Positions 52,262 through 64,000 of a DNA stretch of 64,000 nucleotides are shown piece by piece. The notes below the pieces were generated by a model. That model was not told where the DNA came from, searched no databases, and was given only the letters and a program-made list of their open reading frames with translations. The first letter of the stretch is position 1. Each line of letters starts with the position of its first letter. The position numbers and the translations under genes were made by a program. The stretch is taken from contig CAJFCJ010000008.1 in NCBI GenBank assembly GCA_904063045.1, forward strand, positions 1,178,001 to 1,242,000. Direction: 5' to 3'. The DNA is from Dimorphilus gyrociliatus. Lineage: Eukaryota > Annelida > Polychaeta > Dinophilidae.

Positions 52262-53680
52262 CTTGTTCCAATGAAAAAAAAAATCAAGCACTGTTAGTTT
52301 TGGCCTTCTACTGTTTGGATGTTCAGTTATATACACTCTAAAATAGCTAATATAGGACATATCTATGGCATACTCGGAAAGAAGAAAAGTAGCCTTCGAA
52401 CGATCTAGGGTAGAGTATTATTTTTGCGTATAGTATTACAGAAGAAATCAAGAATAAATAAAAAATATAGTATCATTAAATGAAAAATATTTATTAATAG
52501 ATATAAATAGATAATAAAGCAAGGTGGCATATTTCTTAAGACTTTTAATTCTAAGCCTCTAAAGCAATGGAAAAAAAACTTTCCAAGTAAAAAACCTTTG
52601 TTAAAGATTCCAATGTTTTCTTCTTGGGGATAGGAAGTTTTCTATTAAAGGTTTTAATTAGCAAAAGATGGCAGCACGGCATATTTAAGAAATTCGCTAA
52701 TTATAGAGAAATGCACGCGATTCCGTGCACTCTTTTCGTTCTTTATTATCATCAATAGCAAACTCGTACAAAACGTTCGTTAGTAGGTCATAAAAGCATC
52801 TATATAAATGTAAATGCCTCTGGCAACCCTTAACAAGCTACAATTCTTAAAAAGATTTTCCTTTTTGTTTGTATTTACACTGAACAATTACATTGAAATT
52901 ACCTACAAACTGAAATAATTATGAATGGAGAGAGAGGGGAGTATTCGATGGCCACATCTCATTTCGCAGTTGGGTAACGCTTGTCAGTTTTTCCCCCACA
53001 CAAAAATCCTTTTATTTCGTCTCGAACATAAAAAGAATTATATATAATATGTACATGCATTTTTTTAGTGTATGAACTGTATATATTTAATATGGAATGT
53101 ACTGAAAACTGCAGTGTGCAGTTATGTACGACTAGTGAAAAAAATGTTCGATTTAATACTGGAAAGGCTGTAATGATCAAAATACTCTTTCGTTGACGGA
53201 CACATATGTCCTTAAAAGTCTGTTAATCAAGTTTAAACAAAGTAAAATAAATACGAAAAAAATATGACATAAACGTGTGACTAAAATGTTATTTTTTTTT
53301 TTACAAATCATCCTCCAATCTCTCTTTTTTCCCCTTTTGATGGTTTCTGACTATTGTGCACGTACTTCGTGTCAGAACACTTATTTGTTGTCCTTTCTAG
53401 ATTGTTAATTAAAATATTTTTATGGAAAATAATCCTAGTAATTATTACATTGATTCAAGTACATCTTATTTCTAAGCTAACGTGCTAAAGTAGATAGTAA
53501 AAAGCTGGCTAAAGCTTGGGCTAATTTAGGTGAATAAGAGGGGAGATAATGGAAAAAATCTGACGATTTAACGAAGCACCTAGAATTGGTTATTATGCTT
53601 TAGTAATAGCTGATCGATACAAAATAAGAAATTCTCTCCCTACTCTTTCTGTCTCTCTCTTTCTATTTCTCTTTCTTTCT

Positions 53681-53740
53681 CTTTCTCTTTCTCTTTCTCT
53701 TTCTCTTTCTCTTTCTCTTTCTCTTTCTCTTTCTCTTTCT
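53681..53740. repeat. (CTTTCT)10 hexanucleotide repeat
   Basis: Ten perfect CTTTCT copies inside a longer polypyrimidine tract (about 53640-53800). Confidence 0.95.
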
Positions 53741-55667
53741 CTGCCTTATATATCTCTGTCTTTTTCTTTTTCTTTTTATTCTTCCCTCTTTCTTTTCCTA
53801 TAATTAGATTGTGCCGTCTAACATAGTACTTAGTTTGTTATGGTAGTAAGGCAATATTTTCTAACTATTGGGTTCGGCATAATAACGTAAATTTCTCAGT
53901 TTAAATACGTATACAGAGGATGAACATTTCTATGTTTTCCATATAAGAAATGAAAAAGTAATTAGATTTTTTAAATCAAATGAAGATAAAAGCCGGAAAT
54001 CTTCAAAGAAAAAAAGGCTTCTGTATTTAGTTGTTCATATGTATGATAAAATAAATAAAAACCATTCTTACTATTTACTATTTGTTATATAGATGCGTCT
54101 AAATTGCGTCGAATTGAACTTTGTGTTATATAATGTAACAGCACTTGAAAGAATCCTTTAATAATGGGATGTAATTGATAAAATGAATAATAAATAGGTA
54201 GTATAGAGAAAAATATAAAAATTGCTCAAAATGTATTGTTTGATAAAATTAGCATATTTTTAATTTACTCCTCTAAAAGACCATATAATTAGCTATCCGT
54301 AAATGTATAGATATAATATATTTATTATGAATTTATAAATATTAATGTACTTAAACTAGATGTATGCTGCGCAGTCGATTTTAAGTGAAATATTCTTAAG
54401 TTTATTAAGAAATTTTAGACCTTAAACTAATTACATATAGACTTTGAAAGGTGAAAATAATCTTATCTTTTAATAGTGTTCGAGTAAAGTTTCTATTTTG
54501 GTCAGTGAGGTTAAAAGTTTTGAGGAAAAGTAAAATGATGACAAAGGAGGAAGTCAAAAAGTGCCGAAGGTGTTGGCTGAGAAAGGAAATAAGTCCATAA
54601 ACGAAAAAATAAAGAAATTTAGGGATCATTTGCAACAAAATACGCTTAAATCAGGGCGTTCTACCCCAAAGGGGAAATGAAGAAACCTAACATTTATACT
54701 TTATAATAGATTATAAATAATGATGAGTGCATATATGAAAAAGGAAAAAAAAGGGAAATGGGAAAATGAAATTAAAGAAAAAAAGGGTGAAAAATTATTC
54801 AACGTAGATGAAAAATTCATACGAATCAAATAGAAAATACGGATAATCGACCGGCCTGTTCGATAGTCAATCACCACGAAATTAGAAACTGCAATAGACT
54901 GCATCAAATTTAAGTGGCGAAGCGATGAAGAGAAGCCTGTATAGCGGCTTTGATGGAAAGATGAAGAGTCTTCCTTTCGATTAAAACCGATTTTGCTTTC
55001 GTCTAGGTAAAAAAAAGGCAATTAGGACTAATTAATTTCGAAGTAAAATGCAAAAGTGTCAAGTACAGTACTTTACACAACAAGCGCAGGACTCCGTGTA
55101 AGAACATACTGCAATAGTACAGTTTAGGACAAACACTTAGCGTAAGGTTATTTTTACAGGAATAGCCTAAGGGGATGCTTTACTGTATAAGGGAGGGCAT
55201 TGTTTCTTCTTCACAGCCTGCATTTTTTATCCTTTATTTGAATATGGAATGTACACCATATCATCAAATGTCAAATGACCGTTCACTATCAGCTTTTCTT
55301 CAACACGTTGTCGATTAATGCTAAAGTTAATGAGAGACACTGGCAAGTCTCAGGTGTGAGATGAGGATAAGCCTCGTTTAATCAGTGTGTTGCATATAAA
55401 AATATAGATAAATTTCATGACGGACAACCTAAATAACCGAAAGCGAAGGTAATTTAGAGCAATAAGCGTTTGTAGCTCCTCTTATTCCACCTCATGACTT
55501 TTTTCATTCTCTTGTAACCAGTTTTTGTCAACGACACATTGAAGCTACTTTCAAATGCAGTTGACGAGAAATTATAATGACCTAACCGTTCTATTGAAAA
55601 AGTTACTTTACCTTGAGAATTTGTACACCATGTCCGAAATCTGGTTAGGCTTTTTGTGAAAGAGTTT

Positions 55668-55677
55668 GTCACGTGAC
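55668..55677. promoter_or_regulatory. E-box palindrome GTCACGTGAC
   Basis: A perfect 10-bp palindrome identical to the core bound by USF/MITF/TFEB-type bHLH-zip factors (the CLEAR element). It sits in a CpG-richer patch. A second E-box (CACGTG) is near 56952. Confidence 0.4.
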
Positions 55678-56245
55678 TAAAACTAATGTTACATAGACGA
55701 ACTTCGATCCCAGGCCAACGAGGCCGGAATGAGCTCGACGATCAAGCAAACATCACTTGACACAGACAATCAAGAGAAACGCTATCAATCAAAGTGTCTA
55801 GCATGTAATCAAAGATAAAATTGACAAGAATGTATAGACTAATAGGCCTATTTTTAGACCTTTCTATTAGTTTGCTAGTTAAACTATAATTGTTTACTGC
55901 CTCCTATACTAATTCGACCAACAAACAGGAAGGACTTTGCCACGTCTGTTTTTGCTGGTTTGCAATAAAAACAACTGCTTTCGGTTAAGATTTCTGTCTG
56001 CGAATCCTATCTATTCCTGCCCGTAATTATACTCAAACATCCCTAAAATGATATGCAAATTTATGCGGCCGCAATGCAGCGTTAATGGTCTAGCCAAAAT
56101 TTATGTTATCATATTTTCTTCTATTTCACTTGTTAACCCAGAGTTATTGATAAACATATTTCACCGAAGGACGTCCAAGCTACGCATTTAAAGGAAAAAA
56201 AAAACCTTCTTCGTTAAACTAATAGACTATAAGCGATGAATTAGA

Positions 56246-56260
56246 ACGCCCCCTGCCGCT
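56246..56260 (-). promoter_or_regulatory. Vertebrate-type CTCF-like motif
   Basis: The minus strand reads AGCGGCAGGGGGCGT, the GC-rich form of the CTCF consensus (CCNNNAGGGGGCG), with the first C replaced by G. It is the most GC-dense 15 bp in this region. Confidence 0.4.
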
Positions 56261-57759
56261 AGAATATCGAACCCTTCGCGTATATTTGTTTCAGATTTGC
56301 AGTCGAATGCGTTTCTAAGTTGTCCGACTATAGAAAGTTGCTCATCACTTTCAGCTATTGCCATTGGAAAGCTGTTTAATAATTTAGAAGATCTTAGGAC
56401 ATCGTCTTACTGATAAAAGATATAAGAGATAACAAAGTTGAAGTTCAACAAATGGTTCTGGTAAGTAAAAAAATAAAGAAAAACTTTTTATTGATACGTT
56501 CATTCAATGCACGTTTACAAATCGATTGTAAAATAGCTTGCTAGGATCTTTCGCTTTATACTAAAAGGCAAATATTACTTAAATATATTTAAATAAAGTA
56601 TTTGCTTTGGGTCAACGGGACGGTGTTCTGTAGAAAAGTTCCACTTTTATTGAGGCTTAGAAATACAAAAAGAAAGGAGAAATTAATGTTTTGGTACTGT
56701 TCTGTTTACTCAAGAAAAGAAAACAAGTAGGCTTTATAACTATACTTCTAAATATTCAATGGGAAATAAAAGTTACATTTTAAGAGAGTATTTGATTTTA
56801 GTTAACTGTATTCGCATTAAAAATATTTATAGTAAAGAAAGCGACCACGTAGGCCAATTAAAAGTGCACAGCAATTAAATGAAACTCCCAAAAGACTGAA
56901 TGAAAACGGCAGCATCTGCGCATTTCGCATTCTGATTGGTTTAAGTGAAACACGTGATCAGTTGGGCAGTGGTGTGAATCTAAAGGTTTTGAAGACGGAA
57001 TAAATTTGTATGCTTGTTACTGTAAAAGAAATAAAAAAAATTTTCCGTAGTTTGAAATTATACACAAGGACTCTCATTCTCGTTCATTTATAAATTGAAT
57101 TAGGTTTCTGCTCCGTTTTTCAATACTATTCATTCGAGAAAAGAAAAGTGCATAAATACAACTGCATTTTTACAGTAGTTTAGGAAGCATTCATCAATTT
57201 TTTATTGCTTTTATAGAAATTCAAAAAGGCTCCTTAAATGTTGATTTATAAAATAGAATTTTAGATCTTTCTTTGACGAAGGAAGTAGGTTAGGAGGGCC
57301 TGGTCATCGTTTTTTAATTGATATTTGACTTATTTTCTTCTTCCCTTCAATGAATATATTTCTGTTGAGTCAACTCTCATGAATAAGGAAATGGAAAAAA
57401 TTCTCAAGTAACCCTAATCACACGTTACGAAAGGCGCCTACCCATTTTCCCATCCCCTTTTCACTCCTATTTCCCTTAAATTTTTTAAATATCGACAAAT
57501 CAAGACAAAGAGAGGAGGCGAAGGAGTAGGAGAAATTTTGAAGTTAATCGTTAATTTTCTCGGAAATTATTTGAATTTACTTTTAATAAATAATTGATAA
57601 TGAAATATAAAATAAAAAAATTATCCTTAAATAGATTTAAATTTAATTCCAATAGCTGAAGCATTAAAGTAAGATATAGAGCTTACTGAAAAAGATAATA
57701 TTGACTCTAGATAAAGTTTGAAGTGATATTTTTTTAAATTGTTACATACAAATTCTTTG

Positions 57760-57775
57760 GCAAAGTCGACTTTGC
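57760..57775. promoter_or_regulatory. 16-bp perfect palindrome
   Basis: GCAAAGTCGACTTTGC reads the same on both strands, and TTTGC repeats just after it. Possible dimeric factor site (each half carries the AAAGTC / GACTTT element); function unknown. Confidence 0.35.
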
Positions 57776-60276
57776 TTTGCGGAAAATCTGCGAAATTAAC
57801 ATATTTCACGGAAGAAGTAACATTATACTTCTGGTCCGCTGCCGACTTTGTTAAGTACCACGTTTTTATTTTCTAACTATACCCAAAAAAGTTTGGAGAT
57901 TGACAAGTTTTTTTTTCGTTATACATCAAATGTTTAATCTTAATAGGAAATAGGAATGCAATCAGTGAGAAAAAACATGACCACTTAGACTCTCGAAAAA
58001 AAACTGTCCAAGGCAGACATGGAAACAGGTGGCAATTTACAAGAGACGGCGCGTTGACAGAGGTGTCATCAATAAGCGTATAAACGTCGTTTTGGGCCGT
58101 TACAAGAAACATGAGTGCCGTCACCCAGGGATAGTCGTGGCTACGCATTATGCATATTGAATATACCATCGTCGTTGGTGATTTTTTTTTTGGCAATCGA
58201 CGTTTCTATCATAAAGCGTCTTTTTTTCATGTCTATATTTAGGCTATTTACTATAAATTTTTGCGGTAACAAATTATTCTTTTACACTCCTAATATTATA
58301 ATTTGGAACTTCCTGCACCCAATGACATCGTTACAAAGGAAAGAAAAAGAGGCCATCTGCAGCTATATTTAATATATTTCCTTAATTTGAAGCGTCTATG
58401 TAAACGTTAGACGCTGTAATAACAGACTAATGTTTAACATAGCCACAGCGAATTCTTTGACAGACTGAATGATAAAGTCTAAAAAAGTCCTTTTGTAGGT
58501 TATAATAAGCAAATAAATTAGTAAATTTATTGAATTTACAACGTGTAGGAGATATCTACTATTTGACTTGACCAAATAAGATTGAAATAGGAGAGAGTTA
58601 GCATTGATAGACTAAGAGAATTTTTGCAATATTTTAGCTTGTACAATAGATAAAGTATATATATATATATATACATGTGTGTGTAGATATTAACTGAGAA
58701 AAACAGACTGTAATACGAAAATGTATAAGACTAAGCTAAATATATAGGATTTATAAATGAAATACAAATACTTAAGTACATAAGAAGTTAAATCGGCTTT
58801 TTTTTAACTTATTTATTGTAATAAATGCGAAGTTCATTTAGGAAAGGAAATCAATCAGACCAGCCCTATTCTTTTCGGTTTATTTTTTATTTTTCTCTGT
58901 TCTTCTTTTAACAACAAACAATTAAGTGTACTGAATACTGTATTCAAACTATTTACTAGTGCTTTTCTGCAATTAAGGAGCATTATCCATATACTAAGAG
59001 AACAAATAAATGTAAGTTTGGAACAATAAACTACTCTCCTAGTTTACCTTAAAATTATAGAGTTCTATCAATTCCTTAATTAGCATCAAGTACTAAAATG
59101 AGGTATATTTTCCGTGCACCCAATATTTTTATAATTAATATAATATCTTTTCTTTTAGTATTTTCGAAACTGCAGGATATGCATATGTTTTTTCGTTTAA
59201 TAATGAAATTAGCAGTATAAGCATGTTCACTAACAGGCATTGGAATAGTTATAACAACTCAACATAAATTGCATTACGTTAATGTCATGTCCATCCGTAG
59301 TTCAATTCGTCAAAATATGTAAACGAATATAAGCTAGTATTCATTATGAAAGGCTTTCTGAGAAGTCGTGATGGTACTTTTGTTGACATCGAATACGATT
59401 ATTATATACTATCTAAACGCCTATATCTCTAATCAGAAAAGGAGAATTTTAAGTATTTTATTAATTTCGAATGATATATGATCGGATTAGTATCTGTTTT
59501 TTGCTGTATATGTATCAAGTATTAGCACATGTTCCCAGTATTTATAGGCCAAGGTATAGATATGTAGAAAACATTTTATATCTGCCAGTATATTTATTTT
59601 TAGTATAAAGCTCGTATTTTCTCATACTATACTAATGTAGGAAATAATCATGTTGGAGGAATTTTAATAAACACATCTGTTAGATATAACTCAAATGAAT
59701 GAAAATTATAAAAGACCTTCGTAAATAATATCAAAATAGATATTAATTATCAATAAAAAATTGTACAATAAAAACGGAGAGCAAATTTTTTATTATACAG
59801 TAAAATATTTTTATTTTGTAAAAAAGAAGAAACAAAAGAAATATTAAATTATTAAAAATAATTATATAATAAAAATAATTTATTAACTTGTTAATAAATT
59901 TATAACGTTTGTACGAAATCCTTTGTTATTAATAATAAAATGTAAATAAAGTGATTAAGTTGATTTGGTAAAATAGAAGAGTAAAGAAAGAAACTGCGTT
60001 CAATTACTCGAAAAATTTCTTTTTTCTTTAGTTTTTTAGTAGATGGAAGGGTAAAGTATAAGTGAAAGAAGCCATAAAAACGCTTTCTGCAACCCTTACC
60101 GAAATAGTAAAAGTAGAGCAGATAATAGAATTTTACGCGATGGAACGCGGGCTATTGATGAGCTGTAGACAAATCAATATACATTAATAAACTTTGAAAT
60201 TAGATGATGGATGCTGTTTGTTGCACAGAACACGACAGCAGCAAAAAGGGGCAATGAAGGAGGATGAAGAGAGAAG

Positions 60277-60331
60277 ATGAAGTACATTTACCCTCTCGTC
60301 CTAATCGGGCAACTTCTAACTTACTTTCGTG
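60277..60331 (+). CDS. Signal-peptide first exon of an unidentified gene (partial)
   Basis: The ATG at 60277 opens 18 codons plus one base, ending at a strong donor (CGTG|GTAAGTGTG). The peptide, MKYIYPLVLIGQLLTYFR plus a split Gly, is a typical secretion signal, so the product should be secreted or a type I membrane protein. No second exon in phase 1 was recognised between here and 64000, so the next exon is probably beyond the right edge. The 5' leader is purine-rich (GAAGGAGGATGAAGAGAGAAG). Family unknown. Confidence 0.45.
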
Positions 60332-61808
60332 GTAAGTGTGAAACTTATGTATTTTTTCTGTATTGTGTAGCTAAAGGGTAAGCGTATGTGATTCAGGAGT
60401 TATAGGCTGTTTTTTTCTTTTCTTTCTACCTCTTCTATACGCTTGATTACAATTCAGCTTATTTGTCATAACCCAACTTACAAAAACACTTTCAAACTCC
60501 AATCATAAAATCGTGCGTGATTCTTAAAGTGGCTTGTATTTCAAAAGTCGTAGTAAATTCTTTCGTCACCTTTTCAGCCATCATAATTATAATACAAGAT
60601 GTTTCTGTCCTTAGATATCATCATCTAATTAGAGTTTCTCTTTAATGCTAATTAAATGGTTGAGATAATAATATCTTAAAAAAAAATTAAGTCTTTATAA
60701 ATATTTCAAAAGAACTTCATTTCTCTTTCGAATTCATCCGAAGCATCTAAAAATATGATAGAATTAATACTCCGGTACAATTTGTAGATAATTATGTAAG
60801 TAGAGATACACACAGACGAAGATATTTATACTTTTATGTAATATGTCGGTTCGCGTGACTTTATAATGTACTTATATTTCAATTAAACAGCGTCTATTTG
60901 GATATAGTAGAATATATATATATATATATATTATATACTGTATATATATATATATAAATTTATATGATAATATACGAAACTTTTTGTAAATTTGAGAATA
61001 AAGGTATTTAAAATGTGATAGAAAAAATACTCATTAAAAACTTTCATTAGAAAAATAGGACTAATAAAATTATCTGTTATAGGTTTTTACTTGTTTTTTG
61101 TATTAAAAATTATATATTTATATAGTTAATATTTTAATATAGACATTAACTGTATATATAGTATATATATACAGTATATTAGTAGTACATAGACAAACCT
61201 TTAATAAGATACAAAAACAAGTTTTTTTTTATTTAAAGGTTTATAATTTGTCAGAAAATATGACCCCTAAGTTTACTCCCTAATTTCACTTGAGTCAAAC
61301 AAGAAAAAAGTTTGCTTATTTTTCATTTTTTATAGTGTTTTTCTTTTTATTATATATAGGATTTATATAGTTTATATAAATTATATGCGCAAATATAAAA
61401 AAAATTACAAAAACAGAAAGAAAGGATGAGTTGAAAGCAAATAAAAAAAGATTTTTAAAGCATTACATTTAATATATAAACAGTTGAAGCTTAGTTTATA
61501 AGATATGAATGAATACCTATTTTTTGCATTTCTATGAGTAACTATCCGTAAATGTCTATATAAAGAAAATCCATTACGCAATAGGAAACAAAATTACTGT
61601 TTCAAAGCCGGTAGACTTTCTGGCTGGACGGATATTTTATTTGTTTATGAAAAAATATAACGGGAAAAAAAACATCAGGCTCGTCACGAATTATAAGTAA
61701 TGCATTTTTACGTCAAACTTAATCATCATAATTCTCATTTTTCGCATATGACAAACAATAATACATCAACTAAATGGACGATATGACTATTTTAATGAGT
61801 CACGTATT

Positions 61809-61887
61809 TAGAAGATCAACGAAGAAATTAATATAGGTGCAAAACAAGGGTACGTTTTGCACTTAGCGATTCATTGATGATCTTCTA
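61809..61887. ncRNA. Pre-miRNA-like hairpin (candidate)
   Basis: A 10-bp outer stem (TAGAAGATCA at 61809-61818 with TGATCTTCTA at 61878-61887) encloses a partly paired middle (G-U pairs, bulges). A perfect 9-bp inner stem follows (GTGCAAAAC 61837-61845 with GTTTTGCAC 61854-61862) around an 8-base loop. The total of 79 nt is pre-miRNA-sized. The mature-like arms match no conserved miRNA seed I know. Strand unknown. Confidence 0.3.
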
Positions 61888-63602
61888 TGGTTCCATAGAG
61901 TCCAAAATTGGAAAGATTGATATGAACATTCCATTTTTTTATTGCTTTCCGGTTAGCGAATTATAGTGGGATTCTTTAGGCTATATGTGCTTTCTATTAG
62001 AGGGTAAACTAAAGAAGAATTATCCAATTGTGTGCGGATGAAGATAAATTGCTAATTGATGATGGAGAATACACAGGAAGAAAGCTATATTAACAGATTA
62101 GTTTAAGCTAATGTTTCACTTTATTCTTTCATTTTTGATATTGTATCTACCTTACTCTGACATGACGTTAATTGTTGTATATATTTGGAGGACATCAGAG
62201 CGATGCAGTCATAATGAATAGGCTTACGTTAATCTATTGAGTTTTATAGACTCTTAATAAAATTATGTCATATAAATCATGCAATTCATACTTTAGAGTA
62301 GAGGTTAAGAAACCGTCGGGTAATTGTTGTAGTCAGCTCATGGAAGAGAATTTTCCAACTACCAGAAAAAGTCCATGTTATGACCTTTTTTATTAAGTAA
62401 GTAGGTGACTATTCTAAAAATTCAATATGACAATTCCTTTGGAAAACGAAGAAAAAGGAGAATTTTTACTATGGAACGAATGTCGTTTCCCGGCGGCTCG
62501 TTAAGTCGGTTGATTCGGTTTTGTGGAGGCAAATTTTTTTTCGCTATGCATAAATCAAAGAGGAAATTTAGCAGTCAGGCGACGCATCAGTCAAATGACA
62601 GATGATCGCATCTTTCTCCAGACAAACGAGTGTTTGAATATAAGATCTATTCTTTTAATATCAAGCTTTTTATTCTTTAATATCATAGGATGCAATTTTA
62701 ATAGACAATCAATCACGTTGTATTTTGAAATTTGATAGAGTATACTATGATGGTTATACAATACTTATCGATGTATCAATCGATCCTTTTTAACCGATAC
62801 CGTACTCGTAAAAGCAACAGTATCTTTTCAAAGCATAGTCTTTAAGAGAAAGATTAGACGAATAGTACATTTACCAAATGGCAATAATTATCTATCATTA
62901 TTGAAAAATTCAAAGACAAAATTATTTTTGATTACATCTCATTAAATATTAATTTTAATTTTCAATAATGAAAAAAAACTTTTAAATTAAAATTTTCAAG
63001 TACAAGCCATCCTCTAAAAATATTCTCTGCTCGCATATTCCACACTAATGTATACTGCATATAAATAGAAAAAAACAGTGAGGGTGTCTATCTTATTTCA
63101 TTTTTTTGCGTTTATAATTCTGAGAGAAAGCTCTTATGTACTAAAAAATTTTTATCAATGTACGTAATTCAACTTCTAAACTAGAAATGGCCTAATTTTT
63201 TTCTTAGAAATCAAGTTCTTATATTTTTAGACAGAAGTATTTTAATTTAATAGACTGATTTTTAAACAAATGTGACTCAAATTACGTATTTTGGTTCTAT
63301 ACTCCTTGAAGACGAAAGCTAAGCATTGATAGACTCTATTTATTCATTTTTAGGCTTAATTATGTATCTAAATATACAGCCGCACGCTATACAAGTAATT
63401 ACCATCCAGATCGATCGGAAAGTTTATTGCGCAAGTGATGAATTGGTGGCCATTTGAATAATAGCCCCTTCCCAGTACGGCTTTTGTTTGTCATCAGCGA
63501 CAAACTAGACACAAACGTGCCAGCACAGTTGTCAAACGAAGCTAGCTTGATTGTGCAAATGCAATTGTAGAAGCAGAGCTGTGGGCTGAAGAATTTGTTG
63601 GT

Positions 63603-63672
63603 ATATACATATATACTGTATATATATATATATATGTATATATATAGTATATATATATATATATATATATAT
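63603..63672. repeat. TA-rich microsatellite with TACTGTA
   Basis: Long TA runs, including one TATACTGTATATA palindrome. Confidence 0.9.
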
Positions 63673-63826
63673 ACCGCATATGTGCATATATTTAGATATA
63701 TATAGTGTATAAATTCACAAGTCACTCTATTTAACATATACCTATATAATTTATGTTTATGATTCTCTGAGAAGCTATATCTACATTTGCGGTAGTTTTT
63801 CAAGGATAAAATGAAAATAGCAGAGA

Positions 63827-63866
63827 ACTAAATAGAGACGAAACTAAATAGAGACGAAACTAAATA
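63827..63866. repeat. 16-bp tandem repeat, 2.5 copies
   Basis: The unit ACTAAATAGAGACGAA occurs twice without a mismatch, followed by half a unit (ACTAAATA). Confidence 0.9.
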
Positions 63867-64000
63867 AAGAAGATAAATGTTCATTCTTTTAAAAAATAAC
63901 ACGTATTAAGTCACATTTATTATATTAAATAATATTATATAACATTATTGCATCTACATATATCTATATATATATTTATATTAAAATAATATATATACTC

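Larger units (their letters stand above)
52262..60276. other. Intergenic region, AT-rich with several CpG-richer patches
   Basis: No gene supported. Left part: promoter side of the aminotransferase, with hairpin TGCACG-CGATTC-CGTGCA at 52712-52729 and a (CTTTCT)10 repeat. Middle and right: GC- and CpG-richer patches near 54840-54980, 55690-55780, 56240-56340, 56890-56990 and 58020-58150. An E-box palindrome, a strong CTCF-like site and a 16-bp palindrome also occur here. These patches may be promoters, first exons or enhancers; I could not join them into a coding gene. Confidence 0.5.
60332..64000. other. Putative intron / AT-rich region to the right edge
   Basis: No coding exon recognised. 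It contains TA repeats (60911-60955, 63603-63672), the hairpin at 61809-61887, GC-richer patches at about 62470-62600 and 63400-63600, and a 16-bp tandem repeat at 63827-63866. Confidence 0.5.

Noticed and set aside
54701-55021. 106-codon minus-strand frame in a GC-richer patch
   Set aside because: Half of it is low-complexity Phe/Ser/Ile from an A/G-rich tract, and no domain or homologue is recognised.
55620-55641. Minus-strand ATG GTG TAC AAA TTC TCA AG followed by GTAAAG as a first exon
   Set aside because: Only six codons and no partner exon; mentioned only as part of the CpG-rich cluster.
56452-56460. ATG GTT CTG followed by GTAAGT: a three-codon first exon
   Set aside because: The donor is good, but no compatible downstream exon could be found, and a three-codon match is weak evidence.
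61800-61900. Rho-independent-type terminator
   Set aside because: Eukaryotic nuclear context and no U-run after the stem; pre-miRNA-like or MITE-like readings fit better.
63399-63803. 134-codon frame rich in Tyr-Ile
   Set aside because: Most of it is translation of a TA microsatellite (alternating Tyr/Ile); not a protein gene.

Overview
This window is eukaryotic nuclear DNA from a bilaterian animal. It is strongly AT-rich (about 30% GC by eye). All protein genes but two or three single-exon ones have GT-AG introns of 67 bp to about 4 kb, and coding islands are separated by long AT-rich spacers full of TA, GA and CT microsatellites. The gene content (a tachykinin-type peptide receptor, an axonemal tektin, TPPP/p25-alpha, a Dexras/Rhes-type small GTPase and a peptide-precursor-like gene) indicates a ciliated invertebrate with a nervous system. 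A spiralian would fit, but I cannot name the species. I see no CRISPR array, operon, rRNA or intact transposon.

Layout, left to right. Bases 3505-7077 (minus): first four coding exons of a tachykinin-like GPCR; its 3' exons (TM5-TM7) lie beyond the left edge. Bases 7810-10597 (plus): TPPP/p25-alpha, divergent from the GPCR across about 730 bp. Bases 11856-14539 (plus): a five-exon secreted carboxylesterase/cholinesterase-like protein. Bases 16191-17378 (plus): a GT31 beta-1,3-galactosyltransferase-like enzyme, convergent with a sulfotransferase-like membrane protein at 17818-18654 (minus). Bases 19969-23214 (minus): a six-exon tektin-3-like gene with one GC-AG intron. Bases 25940-26167 (minus): a candidate 75-residue membrane microprotein. 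Bases 31079-37148 (minus): a three-exon RASD1/RASD2-like Ras GTPase, with a possible extra in-frame upstream exon at 40757-40920. Bases 48311-49346 (minus): a three-exon gene, assembled here from short exons, for a 73-residue secreted peptide precursor. Bases 50406-52261 (minus): a five-exon class V PLP aminotransferase. Bases 60277-60331 (plus): a signal-peptide-type first exon whose gene runs on to the right.

The most interesting observations are these. First, the small peptide-precursor gene at 48.3-49.3 kb has a signal peptide, a Lys-Arg cleavage site, a C-terminal Gly and matching splice phases. Second, seven copies of a CTCF-core-like 9-mer (AGRTGGCGY) are scattered over the window, one just upstream of the GPCR start and one just upstream of the peptide gene. 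Third, TACAGTA/TACTGTA recurs inside TA-rich tracts and looks like Tc1/mariner-type excision scars. Fourth, there is a pre-miRNA-like hairpin at 61.8 kb. Fifth, the microprotein carries a repeated DYCLPSV motif whose two copies differ only at synonymous positions. Exon joins were worked out by hand from splice signals, frame and recalled family patterns. No database or transcript evidence was available.
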